Notes under the pieces: generated by a model
The model's database searches: none
Told to the model about the DNA's origin: nothing
What the model saw: only the letters and a program-made list of their open reading frames with translations
Part shown: positions 1-9,499 of the stretch, piece after piece
Position numbering within the stretch: position 1 is the stretch's first letter
Layout of the letters: every line of letters starts with the position of its first letter
DNA from: Omphalotus guepiniiformis
Taxonomy: Eukaryota > Basidiomycota > Agaricomycetes > Agaricales > Omphalotaceae
DNA length: 64,000 bases
Assembly: GCA_028554645.1 (NCBI GenBank)
Contig: JAQOOI010000080.1
Coordinates: 1,426,001-1,490,000, forward strand
Direction: 5' to 3'
Program-made: the position numbers and the translations under genes

Positions 1-43
1 TCCTCGTAGATGATTCATACTTGTACCTGATCATTGTTTTCAG

Positions 44-145
44 GCATCTCGCTACTGGGACATTCCAGATTTCAGAAAAGAGATCCTTTGCTGCGTGGAA
101 GAGCTGGGTCCTGAACTCGCCAAGAGTATCGTTTTCAAGCTCTAA
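44..145 (+). CDS. 3' terminal exon of an unidentified protein (partial)
   Basis: Only the last exon lies in the window. A polypyrimidine run ending in TTTTCAG (37-43) is a good acceptor, followed by an open frame that ends with TAA at 143-145. The encoded tail of about 33 residues contains YWDIPDF and EELGPELAKS and ends IVFKL. I do not recognise the family. The reading frame is chosen because it stays open from the acceptor to the stop; the other two frames are less convincing. The rest of the gene lies upstream of the window. Confidence 0.5.
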   Translation, partial: ASRYWDIPDFRKEILCCVEELGPELAKSIVFKL

Positions 146-1565
146 TGGTCACTACTATGGATACGCTGTATAATGTCTGTCAGTCCTACGAAGAATAATT
201 GAAAGAAGTTAGAAAATATCGAAGAGGGGACGGTCTGACAGCTCAATTGCCACCGCCACCAAACATTGCTTTAAAATTCAAGTACCTGCACTTGCTATAC
301 AAGACGGTCTTGGAACAATCTAAGCTCCGAACAAAACTGTTGCTTTCGTTCACTGTACTCACCAGTGCACCGAAGGCACTATATGGACGTTTGTGTTCGA
401 GGCACCAGGAGCTCTATGACTTAACACCTCTTTATCCCCTTTGTCTTCGATCGGGATCACTTAGAGTTTCCGATAGTGAATATAGCCAGTGTATGACTTG
501 AGCTGTAATGCTTTCAGTACTCGGAATATACTTACTCGTGTTCAGGAACGGTACATGGCGGGCACCACTGCAAAGGTCATCTTTAAAAGCCCTCTCTCAT
601 GGTACTGAGGGGTATCCGTGCACAATCAAGCTAGAAGGGTATGCGGCGCTATAATCGGATATCCTTCCCATGTTCTCATTCAATAAATATCATATACATA
701 TGTAATTATACGTGAACAGCAACGAGTACATAGGCGATGCGGAACAAAATTGTCAAACATCATTGCGATGCCTCCAAGCATGATGAATTTTCGCTCAAAA
801 GATAGACGGCTGACATGGAATGCGATATTTCATGCCTCGGAGAAATTCAAAGTTGGCTGGAGCGCGCGAAGAACCATGTAAGTATTAGTATGTAGTAGAG
901 TTAGAGTGGAATCAGGCCTACTTACTGTAATTATGTAAGCAGGCTGCTGCTGGGCAAGTTTGACGGTACCCACCTGACAATATTATCATGAGTGCTGCAT
1001 ACATCGACACAAGTAATCCATTGGTCGGTCCCGGCCTGCGATGGTGCCTCAGGTCTACTATCTGTCAGTCGTCCATCGTTCGTGCAAGGAACTGATGATA
1101 TTCTAGTGACTCTGTCTCCTGTCTGCGGTTCTACTTTCAAACTCACGGTCCAGGGAATGATTCAGTACTCTCCGTTACGACACTATATCAAATGGTTTAG
1201 GAGCGAGCATGGATTATCCAGTCCTTTTCAGGGCGCACTATCACTCCGTCTCGCATGTCGAGGACATGAAATTAGGAGGGAGATAGGAGCGGATTTACGC
1301 GAACGGCTGTAACAACTCGTCAGTGTTCAATATTGTGGTTCGGCACACAATCCTACTTGTCAATCAGAGGACTTAACGTTAAACTCTGCAGCACAAGCTT
1401 TGATTTGCTTAATGCGACTTACGTCCTTCTGATAACTTTCTCAATTTCTCTCCTCGGACCCTTGTCATGGAAAATGCTTCGGTCCTTTTACTTATATACT
1501 AGATCCCATCCAACCTTCCACGCTGTTATCCCCCAGATCGCAGCACACACTTTTGCTTCACCACT
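146..1565. other. Gene-poor interval
   Basis: About 1.4 kb without a supportable gene. It holds only short open frames (for example 199-501 and 992-1312) with no recognisable motif, no plausible intron continuation and overlapping antisense frames of similar length. A TATA-like element (TTATAT, 1492-1497) lies about 70 nt before the start codon of the next gene and may be its core promoter. I see no repeat or RNA gene here. Confidence 0.5.
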
Positions 1566-3035
1566 ATGAGGTCCGGTTCTCTGTTTTCTCCCAGTAGCTG
1601 GCGGAAGAGGAACCATAAGGTATCTTCTAGTTCACAGGAGCAGATCTCGGTGTCTTCTGATGCAGGAAGGACTGAGAAGCCACTCCCTGACTGTCCTTAT
1701 AACAATTCAGAGCTTTCAGTTCTGGCAGGGAACCAGGTGGTAGCCGACAGAAGGCCTGGGGTAAATCTACTGCCCAATGCAAGCCACCCCTCACATATTC
1801 ACACAAGTATCGGCAGCTCGTCCTCAAGCGCCACCCTCCGCTCTCTGATCGAAACCTCCGATATTAGTATCGCGTCTTCTGGTAGTGCTTTTACCCCACC
1901 ACGTCCTCCAAGACCTCCGAGCCTAAACCTCGCGTCACCCCCATTGTCCCCCTCACGGAGCTGTCCCGGGACCCCGTCGCCTCTGGCTTCAATCCATCGC
2001 CCAAAGCATCAGCATGCACGAACAATTACCTTCGCGCACCCTGATAATAGAATGCTCCATGCGAAGCGAAGCATGCCAGAATTGGATGGAGTTTGGAAAG
2101 GGTTCTTGGAAGATGTTGATGAAAGCGTGCACTCATTATCCTTCAAACACTCCGTACAAAACCATTCTGATGGGAATGTTTCTCGTTATCATCATCGATC
2201 TGCTTCCAGGCATCATGTCCATGGCGAGTCAAACGCTGGCCCACCCTTTGTCGATCGGAATTCTCCACTGGCAGCCATTGGCTATAAACAAACCACTCCA
2301 CAGAAACCCAGGCTTCCCGAGCAGCATCATGGCTCGGAGTCGTCGCCATATCTTCCATATGTTGAATATGCTGAGAGAAACTCTCCAGCACCATCTCTCA
2401 TTCCAGTGTCAGCAGACTGTGGGCCGGAATCGGAATTCTCTCTGTCACTATTTCCAGCGCCCCCTCCATTAATAATCAGGAAGAAAGTGCCGAAACCTCT
2501 TGTTTTGAAACCTACACCTGCCATCGCTCCTCCACTTGCGTCACCCAATGCCGGTTCTACGGATTCGACTCCGGTAGCTACCCCTACAACGCCAACTCAA
2601 CCAGTAAGAAAACCAACATCTCCTGTATCAATACTTAAGAAATCTTCCCCCTCTTCTTGTGTATCATCTCCTACTTCGGCCACCTTCCCGTCGAGTCCGT
2701 TAAGTCTGAGTCATGATAAGTCCCCGTCGTCACCTTATTTTCGACCGGCACGCCTTGTGCAATCTGTTTCCCATCCTCCCTCTACATTCACGCGCCTTGC
2801 AGTAGCACACCGGACCACATCCAGTGACTCCCTCTCAGATTGCAGTTCATCCAGCTCTCACCGAAGCCGTTTACATCCTTCTCACTCTTCTATGTCTGTC
2901 CCACAATCCTATTTAGTAAGTTGTTTTCAGCATTGAAATCAGTCTTTCTGACACGTTCTGAAGCAGGCTAGCGGACGGAGACCCAAACCACGCACTCGGT
3001 CGCCGCCGCAGGTCGAATGGGGCATAGCTGTATGA
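1566..3035 (+). CDS. Ser/Pro-rich disordered protein, function unknown
   Basis: Two exons, 1566-2915 and 2967-3035, joined by a 51-nt GT-AG intron, give about 473 residues. The protein is dominated by serine, proline and basic residues in low-complexity runs (SSSSQ, PPRPPRPP, SPSSPYF), with no membrane segment or catalytic signature. Around residues 160-190 is a compact, less repetitive block (SMPELDGVWKGFLEDVDE) that looks like a short conserved segment, and the spliced C-terminus reads RPKPRTRSPPQVEWGIAV. The first ATG after a TATA-like box is used as start. The order of basic, proline and acidic patches suggests a regulatory or scaffolding protein with phosphorylatable sites, but this is inference; no family is assigned. 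Confidence 0.75.
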
Positions 3036-3229
3036 GATATGGTTTGCATCCTCTTCGTGTTGTTCCTCATCTAGTAGAACCGGAGTGGAGTATCATACCT
3101 CCAGGGACTGTGTACTTGTATATTTATGCGATTAAATACGTAGTAATGTTGTACACTATAATATTTAGCTGGCGTCAAAAGCTAGTGGTAGATATATTTA
3201 CAATGATTTTCGTCTCTTGTAAGACTTTT

Positions 3230-3635
3230 TCACTGATCCTTTTTGGCTTCAGCATGTGCAGTTGACTTTTGTGACTTCTTGTTTTGTGACTTCTTGTCTT
3301 CGAGCAAAGAAACAACAATGTATGCCACAAGAATGGCATTGGCTGCTACAATAGCGGTTATGGCGGCGAATGTGTCATTTCCTGCCAGCAGAGTTAAGAT
3401 ACTCTTATGTTCATACAATGTAGACAGCAACCACAAACTTACCGTTCCAGAGGTATCGCTTGCTCCCAAAGTATGCGGTCAAGGGCGCTAAACCCAAGGA
3501 AAGGCTGAATATGAGGAGCTTCACAAGTGTTCCCCTGATGGAGCCCAAAATGAGTGAATACTGAAATGCTTTATGATTCACCAACCTTGAAGCAACATTC
3601 GTATTCACATTGCTGATGGCTGCCTGGTCGCTCAT
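3230..3635 (-). CDS. VMA21: VMA21, V-ATPase assembly factor
   Basis: Small ER membrane chaperone that helps assemble the V0 sector of the vacuolar proton ATPase and escorts it out of the ER. Exon 1 is 3443-3635, the intron 3382-3442 (61 nt), exon 2 3230-3381, giving 114 residues, close to the family length. Two hydrophobic spans are visible: LVKLLIFSLSLGLAPLTAYF and, after the intron, FAAITAIVAANAILVAYIVV. They are joined by a short polar loop holding the conserved YLWNGND region. The protein ends in KKDQ, a dilysine KKXX ER-retrieval signal like that of the yeast protein. The start at MSDQ is chosen because upstream in-frame residues are Arg-rich and atypical. ALG8 is divergent 140 bp away. 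Confidence 0.9.
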
Positions 3636-3775
3636 AGCGGAAAGTCTGGTCAGTGGTAGCAGCCTGTGAGGTCGGACGCGTCGCGAGAAGAGTGAACACG
3701 TGCATACATAAACTCCTCCTCCCTCTCTTCTTGGTCTCATTTCTATCTTTCGTTTCACAACGTATCTGTCCAATT
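3636..3775. promoter_or_regulatory. Divergent promoter VMA21 / ALG8
   Basis: Only 140 bp separate the two start codons, so both genes must be driven from this interval or from within each other's 5' ends. It is pyrimidine-rich on the + strand toward ALG8. Both products act in the ER membrane, so joint expression would make sense, but that is inference. Confidence 0.5.
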
Positions 3776-5999
3776 ATGCTGTCCGCTCAACAGGACAAGC
3801 AAAGTGGATGGCGAAGTTACATTTCTGGCTGGGACCTACGTCCATCCGAGTGGGATATCCTGATTCTGTCAACCGTCATAAAAGTGTTGTTATTTCCCGC
3901 CTAGTGAGTACTAATTCATCATAGGAGTGTGATGCTGTATTCAAAGTCCTACCGTTCTACAGATTTCGAAGTTCACAGAAACTGGCTGGCAATAACTTAT
4001 TCTCTTCCAATGTCTAAATGGTATTACGATGTAAGATTACCCTCTGTACGCGGCATCGTTTTCTGAGTCTGCTTTTTAGACGACTTCCGAGTGGAGTACG
4101 TTCTCATTTCACCAACTGCGACTAATTATCTAACTGTATGCAAGCATTGGATTATCCACCGTTTTTCGCCTACTTTGAGAAACTATTGTCCATTCCCGCC
4201 TCCTTCGTTGACGCCAGGATTGTTGATCTCAATAATCTGAACTATGACGCTTGGTCTGTCATTGTGTATCAAAGATCGACCGTAATTTTGACTGAGCTTG
4301 TGCTCGGGGCTGCTGTTCTCAAGTACGTGTTTCACTTTGGAGATTAGAAAAGAAACTTAACAGTGGGCTTTTAGGCTTACACGAGAAGCTGTTGATCCGT
4401 CTACACAACGAATAATTTCAGCATCCCTGTTCCTGCATCCCGGATTCCTAATTATTGATCACATTCACTTCCAATACAATGGGTTCATGTTTGGCATTCT
4501 TCTGTGGTCCATACTCATGGCTCGTAATGTGATTTGTACTCGAAAATTGATTGTCATCAGTTCCTAACGTCGAGTCAGGGCAAGAAACTGGCTAGCGGTA
4601 TTCTTTTTGCTGTTCTTCTGAATTTCAAACACATATACATGTACCTCGCTGTGAGCACCCCGTCGTCTTTCTTTCGTTCACGTGTACCTGACTAGATGGT
4701 ATCAGCCTGCATACTTCATTTATTTGCTACGCTCTTTTTGCTTGTCACCCTCGGGAGAGATTCAGATAAAGAATTTCCTTGCGCTGGCCAATGCTGTCAT
4801 CGCTGTCTTTATCGCCTCTTTAGGACCGTTCATTCTCATGGGTCAAATACCTCAGTTGCTGTCTCGCCTGTTCCCTTTCACTCGAGGGCTCAATCATGCT
4901 TATTGGGCCCCGAATGCATGGGCTTTGGTTACCGCTGCTGACCGAGTACTTCTCCGATGTAAGATTTACCACATGTTATCATTGTCTTGAACTCATGTAT
5001 CTCTTACAGATGTACAGCGTACTGGTCTGGATGTTCCAATTAACCTTTCCGGGGTAGCGTCTGCATCTAGAGGCCTCGTTGGAGATACTGTGTTCGCCGT
5101 CCTACCAAATATCAAGCCCCTGCACACCTTCACGATTACCCTCGCTTTCCAATCCGTCAGTCCACGATATTTTCCCCCTTGACACCTGCTGAACGGGCAT
5201 ATAGATAATTCTTGTGAAGCTATGGCTGCATCCAACTTACAAATCGTTCTTGACCGCGTTGACTCTCTGCGGTTATACATCCTATTTGTTTGGGTGGCAC
5301 GTCCATGAAAAGGCCATACTACTGGTACTTGTCCCCCTCAGTTTGTTAGTCGTATGACTTTGCACCGCTCTTCATATGATTGACATTGTGCAGTTTGTTA
5401 GCCGCAGAAAGACAGGCGTACTTCCGCACCTTTGTACTTGCGACTATCGCTGGCGTCTTCTCTCTTTTCCCCCTGCTATTTACTCCTGCAGGCAAGCATT
5501 GTGATGTCTTTGGTCTCATCATTGCTAATATCTTTCTAGAATCTGTAATCGAGGTCATATATTCCGTGGTCTGGTTTTCATTGATCTACTTGCCGTTGTC
5601 TAAACGTGTCTACGAGTCAGTGTCATGACTTTGATACCAATCCATTTTAAACTGACAATTATTTAATGGGACAGATATCCGCGGTCTCTGTCTTATGTGC
5701 TTCTGGATATTGCTGAAAATGTCTATCTAGCTGGCTTCGTGCTACTTCAACTTTTCGTCACGTTATTCCCGGTGATAATGACATGGAAAGCCAAGAACAG
5801 CTCGTGCATCTCATCCGACAAAGTGTCATGCCCACAGAGCCTTGACGCATCTTCAAATAAGCAAGAGATGACATTTCTACCTCTGTTGGTGACTAGTGTA
5901 TATTGTGCAGTTGGTTTGGTTTGGGCTTTCATCCGCTTACTATATGTATATTTGAACGAGGAGACGACATACCAGGGGCAGTTAAGTACGATTCAGTAA
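3776..5999 (+). CDS. ALG8: ALG8, dolichyl-P-Glc glucosyltransferase
   Basis: ER membrane enzyme adding the second glucose from dolichyl-phosphate-glucose to Glc1Man9GlcNAc2-PP-dolichol in N-glycan precursor synthesis (ALG6/ALG8 family, GT57). About 11 exons encode some 565 residues with about a dozen hydrophobic spans. Family blocks in order: [36 protein letters not shown] (split by a 16-nt exon, 4080-4095), [59 protein letters not shown] and [21 protein letters not shown] and the HAYWAPN block favour ALG8 over ALG6. Two introns are odd. At intron 1 the conserved junction ([12 protein letters not shown]) needs an intron 3904-3951 ending in TA. The intron near 5341-5401 is flanked by an 11-bp direct repeat. 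Both are discussed in the findings. Confidence 0.9.
5339..5401 (+). repeat. 11-bp direct repeat flanking an ALG8 intron
   Basis: CAGTTTGTTAG occurs at 5339-5349 and again at 5391-5401, exactly at the two ends of an intron. Removing one repeat plus the 41 nt between (52 nt) restores the family sequence PLSLLAAE. The canonical GT-AG choice (5341-5401, 61 nt) gives PLTAE instead. The arrangement resembles a target-site duplication. Confidence 0.75.
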
Positions 6000-6154
6000 C
6001 GCTGTGCTTTTCTGTCTAGGCTAGACATATATACAATACTTCACCTGTCTTTCGCGGGATCCGAGTTTGGAAATAGATAAGATCATCAGGAAGGTAATAG
6101 TTGCCATATCGGGTTCTGCCTCAGTCAAAAATTTCAGCTTGTCCAAAGTTCTTC

Positions 6155-7394
6155 ATGGTAAGCTCCAGTCTGTCCTCTCCAAGGTCGTAGGCTAATGAAT
6201 CAAAGTTACGTCGTCAAACAAGAGAACGTAGGCAATATGTCTATGCCAAATCTCTCGAAGCCCAGGAAAGACAAACCTATGAACGCAAGCAGCAGCTCAA
6301 AGATGCTTTGGCGTCTGGAAAAACTTTACCAACCGAGTTGAAAAAGGATTCAAGAGCTTTGGGGCAACAGTTAGCTTTTGACGAGGCTCAAGAAGGTCCG
6401 CAATCTCACCTTTGTGTTGATGTGACTGAATTACATCGTTATTGGCACAGATCCTACGACCCATGTTGATAATGAGTATTCTCGAGCTGGAATTCAAGAC
6501 CCAAAGATCGTAATAACGACTTCAAGGGATCCCTCGTCCAAGCTACTTCAGTTCTCCAAGGTGTGTGCATTGGAACACATGCGTTCTGTCACTAAATTAT
6601 CTGCAAAGGAAATGAGGCTGGTTTTTCCGAACTCTCATCGAATCAATCGAGGGAACTACGTTGTGAAAGAGCTTGCAGAAGCATGTAGAGCAAACGATGT
6701 CACAGACCTTATTGTCATACATGAACACCGTGGTACTCCAGGTACGTCGTCTGCGTCCGCGTCGAATACAGGAGAATCTCACTATCGACATCCAGATGCC
6801 ATGATTGTATCTCATTTCCCTCACGGACCAACAGTTTACTTTACTTTGAACAACGTCGCTCTTCGACATGATATTGCCACCTATAAAGAATCTACTGTTT
6901 CTGAACAGTACCCTCATCTCATATTCGAAAACTTTTCTTCGAAGCTCGGCGAGAGAATACAAGACGTCCTCAAATACCTCTTTCCTGTTCCTAAAGAAGA
7001 CAGCAAGAGGGTGATGACTTTTTCTAACGAAAGCGATTACATTTCTTTCCGGTAAGATGTTATTGCACTGTTGCTTTGGTCCATCGTACTAACTTTCATC
7101 CCGAGGCACCACGTATTCCTGAAAGTAGCACGTCAAGTTCAACTCGCTGAGGTGGGACCGCGCTTCGAAATGAAACGTATGTACATAATTGTTGTCCTAG
7201 TGCTCGGGACTGACGCCACTAAATTAGCATATGAGATCCGACAAGGAACAATAGAACAGACAGAAGCAGAACGCGAATGGGTACTCTCGCATTACTCGCG
7301 GACTGCCAAAAAACGAAACATGCTGTCAGGACCAGGTTTGTATTCTGGACCCAGGCATTCGCGTGCACCTCCAAACAAGAAAGTGAAGCGGTGA
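6155..7394 (+). CDS. IMP4: IMP4, U3 snoRNP Brix-domain protein
   Basis: Nucleolar component of the Mpp10-Imp3-Imp4 complex of the small-subunit processome; the Brix domain binds pre-rRNA and U3 snoRNA. The first exon is only the start codon (6155-6157); a 48-nt intron (6158-6205) follows, and exon 2 opens with LRRQTRERRQYVYAKSLEAQ, giving the expected family start MLRRQ. Later exons supply KIVITTSRDPSSKLLQFSK, LVFPNSHRINRGNYVVKEL, DLIVIHEHRGTP, AMIVSHFPHGPTVYFTLNN, PHLIFENFSSKLGERI and EVGPRFEMKPYEIRQGT. About seven exons give roughly 305 residues, the usual length is about 290. The C-terminus is slightly extended by a basic tail (PPNKKVKR). Other ribosome-assembly genes lie in this window (UTP12, FAF1, eS1). 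Confidence 0.95.
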
Positions 7395-7533
7395 CCACGA
7401 AGTAGACATGTTTCTATCATTACCTGTATCATTATCCGCGGCGGCACACTACATTCAGCTACAGGCATGTATGTAATATGTTGGTTACGAAGACTGTCCT
7501 CTCAAAATTCAGTTCAGATTGGTCAAGCATGAA

Positions 7534-9396
7534 TCATTCTGTCGTTAATTTGGCATCCAGCTGGGCAAAGCCTTCGAAAAGCGCTTCGAATAGGTCGACA
7601 CAACTTTGTACGTCACTATTGTACAGCGAATAAGAACGAAAGCACGGACAATATCATCACTGAAGCTTACCTGGACCCTGCGGTCTCTCGAATAGAGTGC
7701 ATAGACAACATTGGGCAGCCAATGTCAACAGTTCTCATACCTATCGTCGATAGGTGAGGACCAACGGTCGAGCCACAAGCCCTAGGCACCAGAATCAGAA
7801 AGTCAATAATCTGAACATGGGCACGAGATCATACATGTCGTTTCGCACTTCATACTCCTGCACCTTCCCGCCTTTTCTCTCGATTAGCTGCTTGATGAAG
7901 AAGGACCCGATAGCATCGCTACTATATCTCTGCTTAGCATTTGTTTTTATTACTACGCCTCCATTGATCTGCGGTTGATGATTATCTTGGTGCTTTGATG
8001 TGTAGTTAGGGTGGATTGCATGGCCCATGTCACAAGACACCAAAAAGGAACGAGAAATACTCTGCGCCAGAGTCTCTGAAGTTGGAGAGAGGCGGCTTAG
8101 TAGTGAGGGAATGAGATTGGACTCCGCTCCAGTTGTAGAAACACTGCCGATTTCCTCGTGGTTGAAAAGGGCAATGCAGTTCACATTGCCGTCTGGATAA
8201 GGGAGCAGGTCTGAGGATAGGCTCCCAACCAGAGCGTCGAGAGCACAGAATCTGAAATTGAATCAGTGTCAGTTGAACTCGATATTAGTGATATTAGATA
8301 CAGTTTCGATACTTACGAAGAAAATTGATTGTCCATGCGAGGACTGAAAATGAATTCATTATTGATGCCACCCAATTGGGATGGCTGCGTGTCATAAAGA
8401 TGTCTAGCATTTGCCGTCAGCGTTTTATCTTATATAGTTTAACGGGGCTCACAGCTCAAAATCGTGGATCTCATCTGGTGCAACAGACAGCTCGGAAGCG
8501 AGGAGTGTAAGAAGTGCAGAATGATGATTGTCTGCAATGCTAGTTGCCGTTCTTGGGGTAATTGCTTCCCCGGATTTGCCATTCAACTGAGCTGATATCA
8601 GACCTAGAATAGGGACGAATTCTGATTCCTGGTTGAACTTGAAGGTGTCGTTTGCCGCTCTATCCACTGTGAAGGACCAAGGAATACGCTCTGTTAAAAA
8701 GCCGTCATCGTGAAAGAATCGAAAGACCCACGGTGAATAGCTAGGGTTGGAATTCGCAAAATAGGCCGATCGATCTTCACCAGACGGGAAGAGTAGTCTC
8801 CTGCTGAACTGGAGGTAATAACTCGCCCCGCCAAAGCCAGATCACGGTCGAACCAGGAGTGCCAGATGCCACCTCCGTAAGTTTCGACGTCAACTTGAAG
8901 ATATCCAGACTTGCTTCGCTTGGAAACAGGTCGTACCTACACTGCAGTTAGGATAATAGAAGCGACATAGTGCTCGGAGTAGCTCACCCGAAGATTGGGA
9001 CTGTCTATGTGAGTTGCGACAATGCTTAGCCCAGTACCTTGCTTCCATTGTTGAGGAAGAGTGAAAGCAACGATTGCGGCTTGATTTCTAGCCAGGGACT
9101 TAGTTACACATGACAACATTAAAGACATTAAAGAGTGGAGTGACATGCCTAGTGAAGTAGTATTTTCCTCCCGCCTTGATTTCCCTGTCCCATGCATCCA
9201 CCTCTTTCAGCTAAGGATGCGAACGAGTTAGGGACTAAGGGCGAGACCTGTAAATTATCAAGTTATTTACCTTCCTGAAGCCGACTTTTTCAAGACGCTG
9301 AGCAGCATTCTGTACGGCGTGAAAAGGAGTGGGTGAGCTATTGACGAAGCTGAGGAGCCTAGTAGCTGCTTCGGGAACGTTTGAATGCAGCATCAT
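7534..9396 (-). CDS. APE4: Aspartyl aminopeptidase, M18 family
   Basis: Zinc aminopeptidase removing N-terminal Asp/Glu from peptides in the cytosol (yeast Ape4 also goes to the vacuole). About nine exons. The N-terminus [19 protein letters not shown] followed by SSPTPFHAV is typical. Next come [31 protein letters not shown] (metal-binding His and Asp), [43 protein letters not shown] (catalytic and metal-binding Glu), MGHAIHPNY and [13 protein letters not shown] (metal-binding His). The protein ends [10 protein letters not shown]. All key residues are present, so it should be active. One intron (9088-9148) starts with GC instead of GT. Two adjacent ATGs lie at the start; the first (9396) is used. 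UTP12 starts 103 bp away on the other strand. Confidence 0.93.
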
Positions 9397-9499
9397 TGTT
9401 GCGCGTGAACAAATCCGATAAATCTTTTCTTTTCGCCACGCGTCTGTCCAGCGTCTATATTCCGGTTGGAAAAAAACTTTCAACGCGCCTCCAGTGCCA
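9397..9499. promoter_or_regulatory. Divergent promoter APE4 / UTP12
   Basis: 103 bp between the start codons of the aspartyl aminopeptidase (-) and UTP12 (+). It contains an A-run (9470-9476) and no clear TATA box. A bidirectional promoter is implied by the spacing; no specific site is claimed. Confidence 0.5.

Noticed and set aside
199..501. 100-residue open frame after the first partial gene
   Set aside because: No motif, odd composition, no intron or promoter logic; probably 3' UTR or spacer.
931..1312. Overlapping open frames on both strands
   Set aside because: Sense and antisense frames are equally long and neither resembles a protein family.
2014..2472. 152-residue alternative frame inside the Ser/Pro-rich gene
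   Set aside because: Shadow of the real frame; the real frame has consistent low-complexity coding and a good splice to exon 2.
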